DNA of 64,000 bases from Sphingosinicella sp942492965 (GTDB lineage Bacteria; Pseudomonadota; Alphaproteobacteria; Sphingomonadales; Sphingomonadaceae), in contig OW818656.1 of assembly GCA_942492965.1 (NCBI GenBank), positions 2,108,001 through 2,172,000 of the forward strand, written 5' to 3'. Positions 25,356 through 34,103 of this stretch are shown in pieces (the stretch's first letter is position 1; every line of letters starts with the position of its first letter). The translations under genes and the position numbers were made by a program. The notes beneath the pieces are model-generated. The model was given only the letters and a program-made list of their open reading frames with translations, searched no databases and was not told the DNA's origin.

Positions 25356-26131
25356 TGGTAGAGAGATTGGCTTGCCGGATGCCTGCGGACTGGATCAACG
25401 ATCCAAGTCTATGTTGGTTTGAATGGCAGACATTGGTGAGCGGGCTTCTGGCGCTTTTAGCTGCGATTCTCGCTGGGTCTCTACTTTGGAAGCAGATTGG
25501 GCAAACTGAAGCATTACACGAGAAGGGAATTCGTCAACGGCACAATGCGGCTCGCAGTATGCTACCGCTCGCGTTGGCGTCAGTTAGCCGCATATGCCAG
25601 AAGATTGCTGATAACGTTGCATCTGAAATTGAAGCTCATACAACCTTTGAAGGGGCGTTTGATGAAGCAGAGCCTCGGTTGAATGGCCAAAAAAAACTTG
25701 AAGAAATAACTCTTCCAGACTCTATAATTCCGTCGCTTAAAAGCTTTGTCGAAACGTTATCGGACTCTGACGGTATTCGACATATGGCGGAACTTGTTAG
25801 CAGCTTTCAAATTTTATTGTCTAGATATCAAAGTTTTAATTTTAATAGAGCTGATTTTTCGGACGGACTTTATGGAATTTTATTAGATTGTGCCAAAGTA
25901 AAACTTTTAACAGATAGTATATATAACTATAGTAGATTTGTTGATGAAGGTTCGTTTGGCATTGTTGGTACAACTAAAAATGAAATTGCATGGCAATTAA
26001 TTCACGAGAAGGCCGAGGGACTCATTTTTTCAAGAGAAATACCTGACAAATTTTTTAAAGAGATTGAGGTTAAGATCAATCGCTCTAAGGGCAATAATTC
26101 ATCTCCTTGGCTTGAGAAGTTTGGTAAATGA
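25355..26131 (+). CDS. Membrane-anchored hypothetical protein inside the ruv operon
   Basis: A 258-residue protein of no known function. Residues about 26-46 form one membrane helix (LVSGLLALLAAILAGSLLW), preceded by WFEWQT; the rest is a cytosolic helical domain. The pattern WQT-hydrophobic helix-QI-x-Q-T-E resembles an uncharacterised alphaproteobacterial membrane family. From about 25600 onward the DNA is strikingly AT-rich, with codons such as TTA, ATA, AAT and TTT, unlike all neighbours. Yet the start shares a base with the ruvA stop and the stop overlaps the ruvB start (ATGA), so it is fully embedded in the operon. Horizontal origin is inferred from composition. A RuvAB-related role is possible only by context. 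Confidence 0.85.
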   Translation: MVERLACRMPADWINDPSLCWFEWQTLVSGLLALLAAILAGSLLWKQIGQTEALHEKGIRQRHNAARSMLPLALASVSRICQKIADNVASEIEAHTTFEGAFDEAEPRLNGQKKLEEITLPDSIIPSLKSFVETLSDSDGIRHMAELVSSFQILLSRYQSFNFNRADFSDGLYGILLDCAKVKLLTDSIYNYSRFVDEGSFGIVGTTKNEIAWQLIHEKAEGLIFSREIPDKFFKEIEVKINRSKGNNSSPWLEKFGK

Positions 26132-27153
26132 CAGACGACGCCCTTCTCTCTGCTTTCCGCCAAACGGAGGACGTGGATGCCGCGCTTCGGCCCAAGCGGC
26201 TGGAGGAGTTCGTCGGGCAGGCGGCGGCGCGGGAGAATCTGCGCGTGTTCATTTCCGCCGCGAAGCAGCGCGGCGAGGCGATGGACCATGTGCTGTTCTT
26301 CGGGCCACCGGGTCTCGGCAAGACGACGCTCGCACAGATCATTGCGCGCGAGCTTGGCGTGGGGTTCCGCTCCACGTCCGGGCCCGTCATCGCGAAGGCG
26401 GGGGATCTTGCGGCGCTGCTCACTAACCTTGAACCCAACGACGTGCTGTTCATCGACGAGATCCACCGGATGAATCCGGCGGTGGAGGAAATCCTCTACC
26501 CGGCGATGGAGGACCGCGCGCTCGATATCATGATCGGCGAGGGGCCGTCGGCGCGTTCGGTGCGGATCGACCTGCCGCCGTTCACGCTCGTCGGCGCGAC
26601 AACACGCTCGGGGCTGATCACGACGCCGCTTCGCGACCGCTTCGGCATTCCGGTGCGGCTCAATTTCTACACGGTCGACGAACTCGAACACGTGGTGACG
26701 CGCGCCGCCGGGCTGCTCGGCATGGCGCTGTCGCCCGAAGGCGCGCGCGAAATCGCCGGCCGCGCGCGCGGCACGCCGCGCATCGCCGGGCGCTTGCTGC
26801 GGCGCGTGCGCGACTTCGCGCATGTCGCGGGCGCGGAGATTGTCGACCGTATGGTCGCGGACACGGCGCTGCTGCGGCTGGAGGTAGATGCACTGGGTCT
26901 CGACGCCATGGACCGGCGCTACCTCGGCATGATTGCGGATATCTACAAGGGCGGTCCGGTGGGCATCGAGACGCTGGCGGCCGGACTTTCGGAGCCGCGC
27001 GACACGCTTGAGGAGGTCATCGAGCCCTATCTGATCCAGCTCGGTCTCGTCGCGCGCACGGCGCGCGGGCGGATGCTGAACGGGCGGGCTTGGACTCACC
27101 TGGGGCTTGCGCCGCCGGCCGGTGCTGGCGACGTGCTGCCCTTCGAGGACTGA
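26128..27153 (+). CDS. ruvB: Holliday junction branch migration ATPase RuvB
   Basis: A 341-residue AAA+ motor that forms hexameric rings and drives branch migration with RuvA. Walker A is GPPGLGKTTLA, Walker B FIDEIHRM, sensor 1 GATTRSG, with the arginine-finger region PLRDRFG and a C-terminal winged helix (GIETLAAGLSEPRDTLEEVIEPYL). Length is usual. Its start overlaps the stop of the AT-rich gene, so its translation probably depends on ribosomes that have finished that gene. Confidence 0.96.
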   Translation: MTDDALLSAFRQTEDVDAALRPKRLEEFVGQAAARENLRVFISAAKQRGEAMDHVLFFGPPGLGKTTLAQIIARELGVGFRSTSGPVIAKAGDLAALLTNLEPNDVLFIDEIHRMNPAVEEILYPAMEDRALDIMIGEGPSARSVRIDLPPFTLVGATTRSGLITTPLRDRFGIPVRLNFYTVDELEHVVTRAAGLLGMALSPEGAREIAGRARGTPRIAGRLLRRVRDFAHVAGAEIVDRMVADTALLRLEVDALGLDAMDRRYLGMIADIYKGGPVGIETLAAGLSEPRDTLEEVIEPYLIQLGLVARTARGRMLNGRAWTHLGLAPPAGAGDVLPFED

Positions 27154-27223
27154 GCCGCGCCTCGCGAATCGGCACATTTTCAGGCTTCCCCGTCGAGTCG
27201 CGCCCGGTTAGACACCGGACGGA

Positions 27224-27703
27224 ATGACGGGTGAAACAACAAGCGGCCCGACCTCAGGCGCCTTTGTGAACGGTGTTCACCGCTTTCCCGTGCGCGTCTA
27301 TTTCGAGGACACCGATCTTTCGGGCGTCGTCTACCACGCGAACTACCTGCGCTTCATGGAGCGCGCGCGGTCGGACATGCTGCGCGTCGCGGGGATCGAC
27401 CAGCGCGGCTTCTTCGAGGAAGGTGAGGGTGCCTATGCGGTGACGGACCTTCATATCCGTTACGTGCGGCCCGCGCGGCTCGACGATGTGCTCCATGTCG
27501 AAAGCCGCGTAAAAAGCATCGGCGCGGCGTCGTGCCGGATCGCACAAGTCATCGTACGTTCAGGGGAACTCGTCACGGATGCGCTTGTTACAGCAGCACT
27601 TGTGGGGCGAGACGGCAGGCCGAAACGCCAGCCGCCGGAATGGCGCAGGATTTTCGAAGCGTTGGCCGTAGAGGCGGGAAACGGGGAGCCGAATGGAAAC
27701 TGA
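27224..27703 (+). CDS. ybgC: Tol-Pal-associated acyl-CoA thioesterase
   Basis: A 159-residue hot-dog-fold thioesterase. The 4-hydroxybenzoyl-CoA thioesterase motif VYFEDTDLSGVVYHANYLRFMERAR (read residues about 25-50) holds the catalytic Asp. It is the usual first gene of tol-pal clusters and acts on acyl chains in lipid metabolism at the inner membrane. tolQ begins 11 bp before its stop. The leading 20 residues (MTGETTSGPTSG) are not conserved in type, so translation might begin slightly later. Confidence 0.92.
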   Translation: MTGETTSGPTSGAFVNGVHRFPVRVYFEDTDLSGVVYHANYLRFMERARSDMLRVAGIDQRGFFEEGEGAYAVTDLHIRYVRPARLDDVLHVESRVKSIGAASCRIAQVIVRSGELVTDALVTAALVGRDGRPKRQPPEWRRIFEALAVEAGNGEPNGN

Positions 27704-28406
27704 GGTTGCAAACGTCGCATTGGCGGGAGCCGCGGACATGTCGCCGTGGGCGCTGTTCATGCAGGCGGATATCGTCGTCAAGGCGGTGATGATCGGGCTT
27801 CTGTTCGCGTCGATCTGGTCGTGGGCGATCATCATCGAGCGCGCGCGGCGGCTGAAGGTGATCGGCAAGCAGACCGAGGCGTTCGAGAACCGCTTCTGGA
27901 AGGCGAACAGCTTCGAGGATATCCGCGAGGCGCCCGGCAAGGCGGAGCATCCCGCGACCAAGGTGTTCACCGCAGCGATGAGCGAGTGGCGACGTTCGAC
28001 AGCGGGCGGCAAGTACGACCGCGTTGGGCTTCGCACACGGCTCACGGGCGTGATGGGCGTTGCCATCGCGCGCGAGATCGATGCGCTTTCGGACCGGCTG
28101 AACGTGCTCGCCACCATCGGTTCCGTTTCGCCGTTCGTCGGCCTGTTCGGGACGGTGTGGGGCATCATGCGCAGCTTCACCTCGATCGCGGCGACGCAGA
28201 ACACGACGCTCGCCGTCGTTGCGCCCGGCATCGCCGAGGCGCTGTTCGCGACCGCGATGGGTCTGTTCGCGGCGATTCCCGCAGTGATCGGCTACAACCG
28301 GCTTCTCTACGGCATCGGCCGCGTCGAGGGGCGCCTGCACAATTTTGCCGAGGAGTTCCAGGGCGAACTCTCGCGCGAACTTGAAACCATGGCGCCGAAG
28401 GCCTGA
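27693..28406 (+). CDS. tolQ: Tol-Pal motor protein TolQ
   Basis: A 237-residue inner-membrane protein with three membrane helices (about 27-50, 135-160, 175-200), homologous to MotA and ExbB. TolQ and TolR use the proton gradient to energise TolA during cell constriction. Conserved features are LATIGSVSPFVGLFGTVWGIM and GIAEALFATAMGLFAAIPAV. GGGGAG lies 5 bp before the ATG. tolR follows 3 bp after the stop. Confidence 0.95.
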   Translation: METEVANVALAGAADMSPWALFMQADIVVKAVMIGLLFASIWSWAIIIERARRLKVIGKQTEAFENRFWKANSFEDIREAPGKAEHPATKVFTAAMSEWRRSTAGGKYDRVGLRTRLTGVMGVAIAREIDALSDRLNVLATIGSVSPFVGLFGTVWGIMRSFTSIAATQNTTLAVVAPGIAEALFATAMGLFAAIPAVIGYNRLLYGIGRVEGRLHNFAEEFQGELSRELETMAPKA

Positions 28407-28409
28407 CGC

Positions 28410-28856
28410 ATGGCGATGGGCATAGCACCGGGCGGACGCAGGGGCGGCAAGGCGCCGCCGATGAGCGAGATCAACGTGACCCCGCTCGTCGACGTCATGC
28501 TCGTTCTCCTCATCATTTTCATGATTACGGCGCCGCTGCTCGTCTCGGGCGTTCCGATCGACCTCCCGGACAGCAAGGCGGGTGCGCTCAAGCAGGACAA
28601 CACGCCGATCCAGGTCTCGCTGAATGCAGAGGGCGAGGTCTATGTCGACGAGCAGCTCGTGCCCGCCGAAGAGCTTGCAGCGAAGCTCGCCGCGATCGGC
28701 GAGGCGCGCGCGGGTGAAGCGGAGGGGCCGCGCGTCTATGTGCGGGCGGACCGCCGGCTCGACTTCGGCAATGTCATGCGCGTAATGGGTGAGGTGAATG
28801 CCGCAGGCTTTAAGAAGGTCGCGCTTGTGAGCGAGGCCGGTGCTGACGAGCGGTGA
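28410..28856 (+). CDS. tolR: Tol-Pal motor protein TolR
   Basis: A 148-residue ExbD/TolR protein. One membrane helix (about 25-48) carries the functional Asp in MSEINVTPLVDVMLVLLIIFM, the residue that handles protons in the motor; the remainder is periplasmic. The stop overlaps the tolA GTG start (GTGA). The order Q-R-A-B-pal is standard. Confidence 0.95.
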   Translation: MAMGIAPGGRRGGKAPPMSEINVTPLVDVMLVLLIIFMITAPLLVSGVPIDLPDSKAGALKQDNTPIQVSLNAEGEVYVDEQLVPAEELAAKLAAIGEARAGEAEGPRVYVRADRRLDFGNVMRVMGEVNAAGFKKVALVSEAGADER

Positions 28857-29641
28857 CCGAGAACCGCGCGATCCTGATTGCGGGCGTGGCGCATATTGCG
28901 CTGTTCGCGGGGCTGTCGCTCAGCTGGAGCCTGATGTCGAAGGACATCGCGCCCATTGTGGAGCCGATCCCGGTCGAGTTCGTCGACATTTCCGACGTGC
29001 CGACGGTGCAGGAAAAGCCCAAGCCTTCGATCGAGGCCGCGCCGCGCGAGACGGTGGAGGAGGCCGAGCCCGAGGTCACGGAACCCGAGCCGACGCTGGA
29101 ACCGACTCCGCCGCCGGTCGAGGTCGCGCCCAAGGAAGCGCCGAAGCCCAAGGCGGAGCCGAAGAAGCCGACTCCCAAACCGGTCGAAAAACCGAAGCCC
29201 AAGCGCGACCTTTCGAATCTGATCGACAAGTCGCTGAAGGACGCGCCGCGCAAGACGAAGCCGACCGATTTCGCGAAGTCGATCGAGCAGGCGATCCCCG
29301 AAGGCGCCAAGCTCGACGCGCGCACGATGGCGACGCTGGCGCAGGCGATCCGCGACCGCATCTACCGCTGCTGGGATCCCGGCGCGGGCGGACCGGACGC
29401 GCGCAACATCAAGACACTGCTGCGCGTGCGCGTGCAGCGCGACGGCACCATCATCGGGCGGCCGGAGGTGCTTTCACAGAGCGGCGTGGGCGCGGGCAAC
29501 GCAGGCTATGGCCGCGTGGCGCGCGATGCCGCGATCCGCGCCGTAATGAACCCCGCCTGCTCTCTGGCCGGACTGCCCCCGGAACTTTATGACGGGTGGA
29601 AGGATTTCGAGATCAATTTCGACCCAAGCGAGACGCTGTAA
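28853..29641 (+). CDS. tolA: Cell envelope protein TolA (TonB-like)
   Basis: A 262-residue link between the inner membrane motor and Pal/TolB. A membrane anchor (about 5-25) carries the SHLS-like region, followed by a long Pro/Glu/Lys-rich rod (about 50-130: repeated EP, PKPK units) spanning the periplasm, and a TonB/TolA C-terminal domain (about 165-262) with YRCWDPG. It is shorter than E. coli TolA (421), as is usual for alphaproteobacteria. Start is GTG coupled to the tolR stop. Confidence 0.9.
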   Translation: MTENRAILIAGVAHIALFAGLSLSWSLMSKDIAPIVEPIPVEFVDISDVPTVQEKPKPSIEAAPRETVEEAEPEVTEPEPTLEPTPPPVEVAPKEAPKPKAEPKKPTPKPVEKPKPKRDLSNLIDKSLKDAPRKTKPTDFAKSIEQAIPEGAKLDARTMATLAQAIRDRIYRCWDPGAGGPDARNIKTLLRVRVQRDGTIIGRPEVLSQSGVGAGNAGYGRVARDAAIRAVMNPACSLAGLPPELYDGWKDFEINFDPSETL

Positions 29642-29651
29642 GGAAATGCCT

Positions 29652-30977
29652 GTGAAACGCCTTCTCTCCGCACTGTCGGTACTGCTGATCGCGATCGCCG
29701 CGACGCCCGCCGCCGCCCAGCTTCGCGTCGATATTAACGCGGGCATCTCAAAGCCGATGCCGATCGCAGTGCCGGCGTTCACGACGCCCGCGCTCGCGAC
29801 CACGGTGGCGGGGGATACCGCCGCGCTCGGGCGGCAGGTGGCGGAGGTCGTTTCGAACGATCTTGCGAGCTCGGGCCTCTTCAAGCCGATCAACCCTTCG
29901 GCGTTCACAACCACCGTCGCTTACGCCGACGTGCTGGCGCCGCGCTTCCCGAACTGGCGCACGGTCGCGGCGCAGGCGCTTGTCACGGGTTTCGTGCAGG
30001 TGAACGGCGACGGGTCGATCACGGTGGGTTGCTATCTATACGATGTATTCTCAGAGGAGATCCTTGCGCGGGAGGGGTTCTCGACGCAGCCGGCATTCTG
30101 GCGGCGGGCCGCGCACAAGTGCGCCGATGCGGTCTATTCGCGGTTGACGGGGGAAAGCGGATACTTCGACAGCCGCATCGTGTACGTGTCGGAAACCGGT
30201 CGCCAGACCAAGCGCATCAAGCGGCTTGCGATCATGGACCAGGACGGCGCCAACCACCGCTTCCTGACGAACGGCCAGAACCTCGTGCTGACGCCGCGCT
30301 TCTCGCCGAGCCAGCAGACGGTTGCCTACATGTCGTTCGCGCAGAACCGGCCGCGCGTGTACGTCTACAACATCGGCACCGGGCGCCAGACGCTCGTCGG
30401 CAACCTGCCGAACATGAGCTTCGCGCCGCGCTTCTCGCCCGATGGGCAGAGCCTCGTGTTCTCGATGGCGCAGGGCGGCAACACCGATATCTATCGCATG
30501 AGCGTGAACGGCGGCACGCCGCAGCGGCTGACGAGCGCGCCCGGTATCGATACCGGCCCGAGCTATTCGCCCGACGGCAGCAAGATCGTGTTCGAATCGG
30601 ATCGCGGCGGCACGCAGCAGCTCTACGTGATGAACGCGGACGGCTCCGACCAGCGCCGGATCAGCTTCGGCGGCGGGCGCTATGCGACGCCGGTGTGGTC
30701 GCCGCGCGGCGATCTGATCGCCTTCACGCGCATGGGCGGCGGCGGTTTCCGCATCGGTGTGATGCGCACGGATGGCTCGGGCGAGCGGCTCCTTACCGAC
30801 AGCTGGGGCGACGAAGGCCCGACATGGTCGCCGAACGGCCGCGTCGTGATGTTCTTCCGCAGCCAGCGCGGCGGGCGCGCCGACCTCTGGTCGGTGGACC
30901 TTACGGGCGTCAACGAACGGCGCATTCCGACACCGCTCGACGGGTCCGATCCGGCATGGTCACCACTTTTGCCTTAA
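29652..30977 (+). CDS. tolB: Tol-Pal beta-propeller protein TolB
   Basis: A 441-residue periplasmic protein. Residues 1-23 (MKRLLSALSVLLIAIAATPAAAQ) are a cleavable signal; an N-terminal domain (about 25-160) precedes a six-bladed propeller made of repeats such as RFSPDGQSLVFS, SYSPDGSKIVFES and TWSPNGRVVMF. It binds Pal and TolA. GTG at 29652 is preferred because AAGGAA then lies 6 bp upstream; ATG at 29646 would leave almost no spacing. Confidence 0.93.
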   Translation: MKRLLSALSVLLIAIAATPAAAQLRVDINAGISKPMPIAVPAFTTPALATTVAGDTAALGRQVAEVVSNDLASSGLFKPINPSAFTTTVAYADVLAPRFPNWRTVAAQALVTGFVQVNGDGSITVGCYLYDVFSEEILAREGFSTQPAFWRRAAHKCADAVYSRLTGESGYFDSRIVYVSETGRQTKRIKRLAIMDQDGANHRFLTNGQNLVLTPRFSPSQQTVAYMSFAQNRPRVYVYNIGTGRQTLVGNLPNMSFAPRFSPDGQSLVFSMAQGGNTDIYRMSVNGGTPQRLTSAPGIDTGPSYSPDGSKIVFESDRGGTQQLYVMNADGSDQRRISFGGGRYATPVWSPRGDLIAFTRMGGGGFRIGVMRTDGSGERLLTDSWGDEGPTWSPNGRVVMFFRSQRGGRADLWSVDLTGVNERRIPTPLDGSDPAWSPLLP

Positions 30978-31064
30978 AAAGCATGGCATTCAGGTGGTAT
31001 TAAGGGTTGTCGACGGAGTTCAGTTTGGAAACCGTAATGACGGATTCGCGTTGTTGAGCCGAAA

Positions 31065-31088
31065 CCGGCGACTGTCGCCGGGTTCTTT
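31065..31088 (+). terminator. Possible attenuator between tolB and pal
   Basis: A 6-bp stem CCGGCG/CGCCGG with loop ACTGT, followed by GTTCTTTT. It is weak for a terminator, but could reduce read-through or set the tolB:pal ratio; pal is usually needed in larger amounts. Confidence 0.35.
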
Positions 31089-31115
31089 TGGGGTTCCGAG
31101 ACAGGGAGAGTGATG

Positions 31116-31649
31116 ATGAAGACTGCCTTGAAAGTGGTGATGGTGGCCGCGCTGGTTACGACAGCAGCGTGCTCGAAGAAGGCGGAAGAGTTGCCGCCGC
31201 CCCCGCCGCCCGCGGCCCCGGTTGAAACCCCGACCCCGACTCCGGCGCCTGCGCCCGTCACCAGCACGGTCGTGCCGGGCAGCGTCGAGGACTTCGTCCA
31301 GCAGGCGGGCAGCGACCGCGTGTTCTTCGAGTTCGATAGCTACCAGCTCGACAGCGCGTCGCAGGCGACGCTGACGAAGCAGGCCGGCTGGCTCGCCCAG
31401 TATGCGAACGTGAAGGTCACGATCGAAGGCCACGCCGACGAGCGCGGCACGCGTGAATACAACCTCGCGCTCGGCGAACGCCGCGCCAACTCGGTGAAGA
31501 ACTTCCTCGCCGGGCAGGGCGTTGCCGCCGATCGCATCAGCGTGATCAGCTACGGCAAGGAACGTCCGGCTGTCGAAGGTTCGGATGACAGCGCCTGGGC
31601 GCAGAACCGCCGCGCCGTCACGGTGCTGGTCGGCGCTGCCGCGAGCTGA
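31116..31649 (+). CDS. pal: Peptidoglycan-associated lipoprotein Pal
   Basis: A 177-residue outer-membrane lipoprotein. The lipobox is LVTTAAC, making the Cys the lipid-modified N terminus; a Pro-rich linker (PPPPPPAAP) leads into the OmpA-like peptidoglycan-binding domain (about 65-170) with VFFEFDSYQL, IEGHADERGTREYNLALGERRA and a C-terminal NRRAV. It ties the outer membrane to the wall and is pulled by TolA. GGGAG lies 7 bp before this ATG; two overlapping upstream starts are possible. Confidence 0.95.
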   Translation: MKTALKVVMVAALVTTAACSKKAEELPPPPPPAAPVETPTPTPAPAPVTSTVVPGSVEDFVQQAGSDRVFFEFDSYQLDSASQATLTKQAGWLAQYANVKVTIEGHADERGTREYNLALGERRANSVKNFLAGQGVAADRISVISYGKERPAVEGSDDSAWAQNRRAVTVLVGAAAS

Positions 31650-31656
31650 GCCCGCG

Positions 31657-32856
31657 TCAGGCTGAAGTTGTAGAGGGCCGTCCTTCGGGGCGGCCCTTTT
31701 CTTTTGCGGCGAGGCCTATGAGCGGGCGGAGCCACGGCACGTTGCGGCCGATCAGGTAGAAGGCCCAACTGCCTGCCGCTGTCGCCGCGACGAGGATCGT
31801 GAAGGCGGCGAGATTGGGCAGGGAGAGGGGCAGCAGCCACCAGCCGATGGCGACGATGATCGTCTGGTGCGCGATGTAGAGCGGGAACACCGCCTCGGTC
31901 AGCGTCGTGCGAATCGGCGCGTCGCGGTTCAGCCAGCGGTCGGCGATGCCGATGAGCGCGACGATCATCGCCCAGCCCTGAACGGCGCGGGCACCGCGGA
32001 AGAGCGCGGTGAGCGTGTCGTCGAGCGGTGTGTCGCCCGGATAGCGATATTCGATCATCGCAACGACGGCGTAGGCAGCCACCGCAAGCACGGCGGCGAC
32101 GCGCCACCAGCGGCGGATCGCGGCCCAGAGCGGGGGCGAGCGGCGCAGCAGCACGCCGAACAGGAAGCACGGGAAATACAGCGCGTGCGCGGCGCCATCG
32201 TCGACAAGCGCGTGGGTTTCGCCGACGCCCGGGAACAGCACGAGTGCGCGCAGCACCATCAGCGCGATCGGAAGGGCGAGGATGCCAGGCCCGGCGAGAG
32301 CGGCTTCGCAAAGCTGCGCAACCCGCGCGCGAACGCCCGCGGGGATCAGCATGAGGAGCGCGAGCGCCATGCTGTAGACCCAGAGATAGACGACGAACCA
32401 CAGGTGCTGCCACGTTGGCAGGATGATGCCTTCAAGCGCGCCGAAGCGGAAATAGTCGTGCAGCCAGAAATGGCCGAAGCTTTCCGTGTAGCCGTGCTTG
32501 AACATCAGCTCGATCCACGGCTGCGGCGGGATCACGACGATCACGGCGAAAACGAGCGGGATCAGCAGCCGCGCCGAGCGCGAGCGCGCGAACCCGGCGG
32601 GGCTCGGCTCGCGCGCGAAGACCGCGGCGCTCGCATAGCCAGAGACGACGAAGAGCAGCGCGAGCCGCCAGCTGTTCGTCGCCAGCATCAGGATCGCGAC
32701 GTGGGAATCGGGCTGCGCCGCCTTCACGTGCCAGTCCCACGGCACGAAATACATGCCGACATGATAGAGGATGAGCAGGGCGAAGGCGCCGACGCGCAGC
32801 CAGTCCATCCCGTAGTGGCGCCCGGCCGTTCCCGCGTATGATCGTATATCCCCCAT
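31657..32856 (-). CDS. Acyltransferase 3 family membrane protein
   Basis: A 399-residue integral membrane protein with about ten hydrophobic helices and the acyltransferase 3 signature at the N terminus (YGMDWLRVGAFALLILYHVGMYF, with the conserved R and H). Relatives (OpgC, OafA types) transfer acyl groups to sugars of glucans or O-antigen. The C terminus (about 380-399) reads through the pal terminator sequence, so the last 15 residues are probably non-conserved. It converges with pal. Confidence 0.9.
   Translation of the reverse strand: MGDIRSYAGTAGRHYGMDWLRVGAFALLILYHVGMYFVPWDWHVKAAQPDSHVAILMLATNSWRLALLFVVSGYASAAVFAREPSPAGFARSRSARLLIPLVFAVIVVIPPQPWIELMFKHGYTESFGHFWLHDYFRFGALEGIILPTWQHLWFVVYLWVYSMALALLMLIPAGVRARVAQLCEAALAGPGILALPIALMVLRALVLFPGVGETHALVDDGAAHALYFPCFLFGVLLRRSPPLWAAIRRWWRVAAVLAVAAYAVVAMIEYRYPGDTPLDDTLTALFRGARAVQGWAMIVALIGIADRWLNRDAPIRTTLTEAVFPLYIAHQTIIVAIGWWLLPLSLPNLAAFTILVAATAAGSWAFYLIGRNVPWLRPLIGLAAKEKGRPEGRPSTTSA
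31675..31705 (+). terminator. Rho-independent terminator of pal
   Basis: A 9-bp stem GGGCCGTCC/GGGCGGCCC with a UUCG-type loop, followed by TTTTCTTTT. It lies within the 3' end of the convergent acyltransferase frame, whose last residues (KEKGRPEGRPS) it encodes. Confidence 0.92.
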
Positions 32857-32966
32857 GCGCGGAGGCTAGCCGATCCGCCATAACGGTCCAGCCCCCGATA
32901 CCGGCAGGTCTTGGGTTCGCCGCGAAGCTCGCGTATATCCGCCCGCGAAAGGTGAGAGTCCCCAGC

Positions 32967-34103
32967 ATGTCCCTTCGTCCCTGGCGCGATATCGCGCGGC
33001 GCAAATCGCGGCAGATCATGGTCGGTAGCGTCCCGGTGGGCGGCGACGCGCCGATCACCGTGCAGACCATGACCAACACGCTGACCTCCGACGCGAAGGC
33101 GACGATCGACCAGATCCGCCGCTGCGAGGAAGCGGGGGCGGACATCATCCGCGTGTCATGCCCCGACGTCGAATCGACCGCGGCGTTCCGGCAGATCGCG
33201 CGGGCGGCGCGCGTGCCGCTCGTCGCCGACATTCATTTCCACTACAAGCGCGCGCTCGAAGCGGCGGACGCGGGTGCGGCGTGCCTGCGCATCAATCCGG
33301 GCAACATCGGATCGTCGGAACGCGTGGCCGAGGTGGTGCGCGCCGCGAAGGCAAACGGCTGCGCGATTCGGATCGGCGTCAACGCGGGAAGCCTCGAGAA
33401 GGATTTGCTCGAAAAATACGGCGAGCCGTGTCCCGAGGCGCTTGTCGAAAGCGCGCTCGATCATATCCGCCTGCTCGAAGAGCATGACTTCCGCGATTAC
33501 AAGGTGGCGGTGAAGGCCTCCGACGCGTTCCTCGCGGTTGCGGCCTACCAGCAACTCGCCGAAGCCGTGGACTGCCCGCTGCATCTCGGGATCACCGAGG
33601 CGGGCGGGCTCATTGGAGGCACGGTGAAATCGGCGATCGGCATCGGCTCGCTGCTCTGGTTCGGCGTCGGCGATACGATCCGCGTATCGCTATCCGCCGA
33701 GCCCGAGGAGGAAGTCCGCGTCGGCTATGAAATCCTGAAGACGCTCGGCCTGCGCACGCGCGGCGTCCGTGTTGTCTCGTGCCCCAGCTGCGCGCGCCAG
33801 GGCTTCGACGTCATCCGCACCGTGCAGGCGCTGGAAGATGCGCTCCAGCACATCAAGACCCCGATGTCGCTCTCGGTTCTGGGCTGCGTCGTCAACGGTC
33901 CCGGCGAGGCGCGCGAGACCGACATCGGCATCACCGGCGGCGGCAACGGCAAGCACATGGTCTATTTGTCGGGCATCACCGACCACACGATCGCGGACGC
34001 TGACATGATCGCGCATATCGTTGGCCTCGTTGAAGCCAAGGCTGCCGAGATCGAGGCAGGGAGCTCTGTGAGCATGGACACGCTGCACGGCAAGGCCGCA
34101 TGA
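32967..34103 (+). CDS. ispG: 4-hydroxy-3-methylbut-2-enyl diphosphate synthase
   Basis: A 378-residue 4Fe-4S enzyme of the MEP isoprenoid pathway that converts MEcPP to HMBPP. The barrel domain starts with RRKSRQIMVGSVPVGGDAPI; cluster cysteines are in SCPSCARQG and LGCVVNGPGEA. MSLRPW is the chosen start since the upstream extension is unlike the family. Its stop overlaps the start of a small membrane-protein gene (ATGA), which in turn overlaps an acetyltransferase gene. Confidence 0.95.
   Translation: MSLRPWRDIARRKSRQIMVGSVPVGGDAPITVQTMTNTLTSDAKATIDQIRRCEEAGADIIRVSCPDVESTAAFRQIARAARVPLVADIHFHYKRALEAADAGAACLRINPGNIGSSERVAEVVRAAKANGCAIRIGVNAGSLEKDLLEKYGEPCPEALVESALDHIRLLEEHDFRDYKVAVKASDAFLAVAAYQQLAEAVDCPLHLGITEAGGLIGGTVKSAIGIGSLLWFGVGDTIRVSLSAEPEEEVRVGYEILKTLGLRTRGVRVVSCPSCARQGFDVIRTVQALEDALQHIKTPMSLSVLGCVVNGPGEARETDIGITGGGNGKHMVYLSGITDHTIADADMIAHIVGLVEAKAAEIEAGSSVSMDTLHGKAA

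Noticed and set aside
31065..31088. Full terminator between tolB and pal
   Set aside because: The stem is only 6 bp and pal would be cut off from its promoter; listed only as a possible attenuator.
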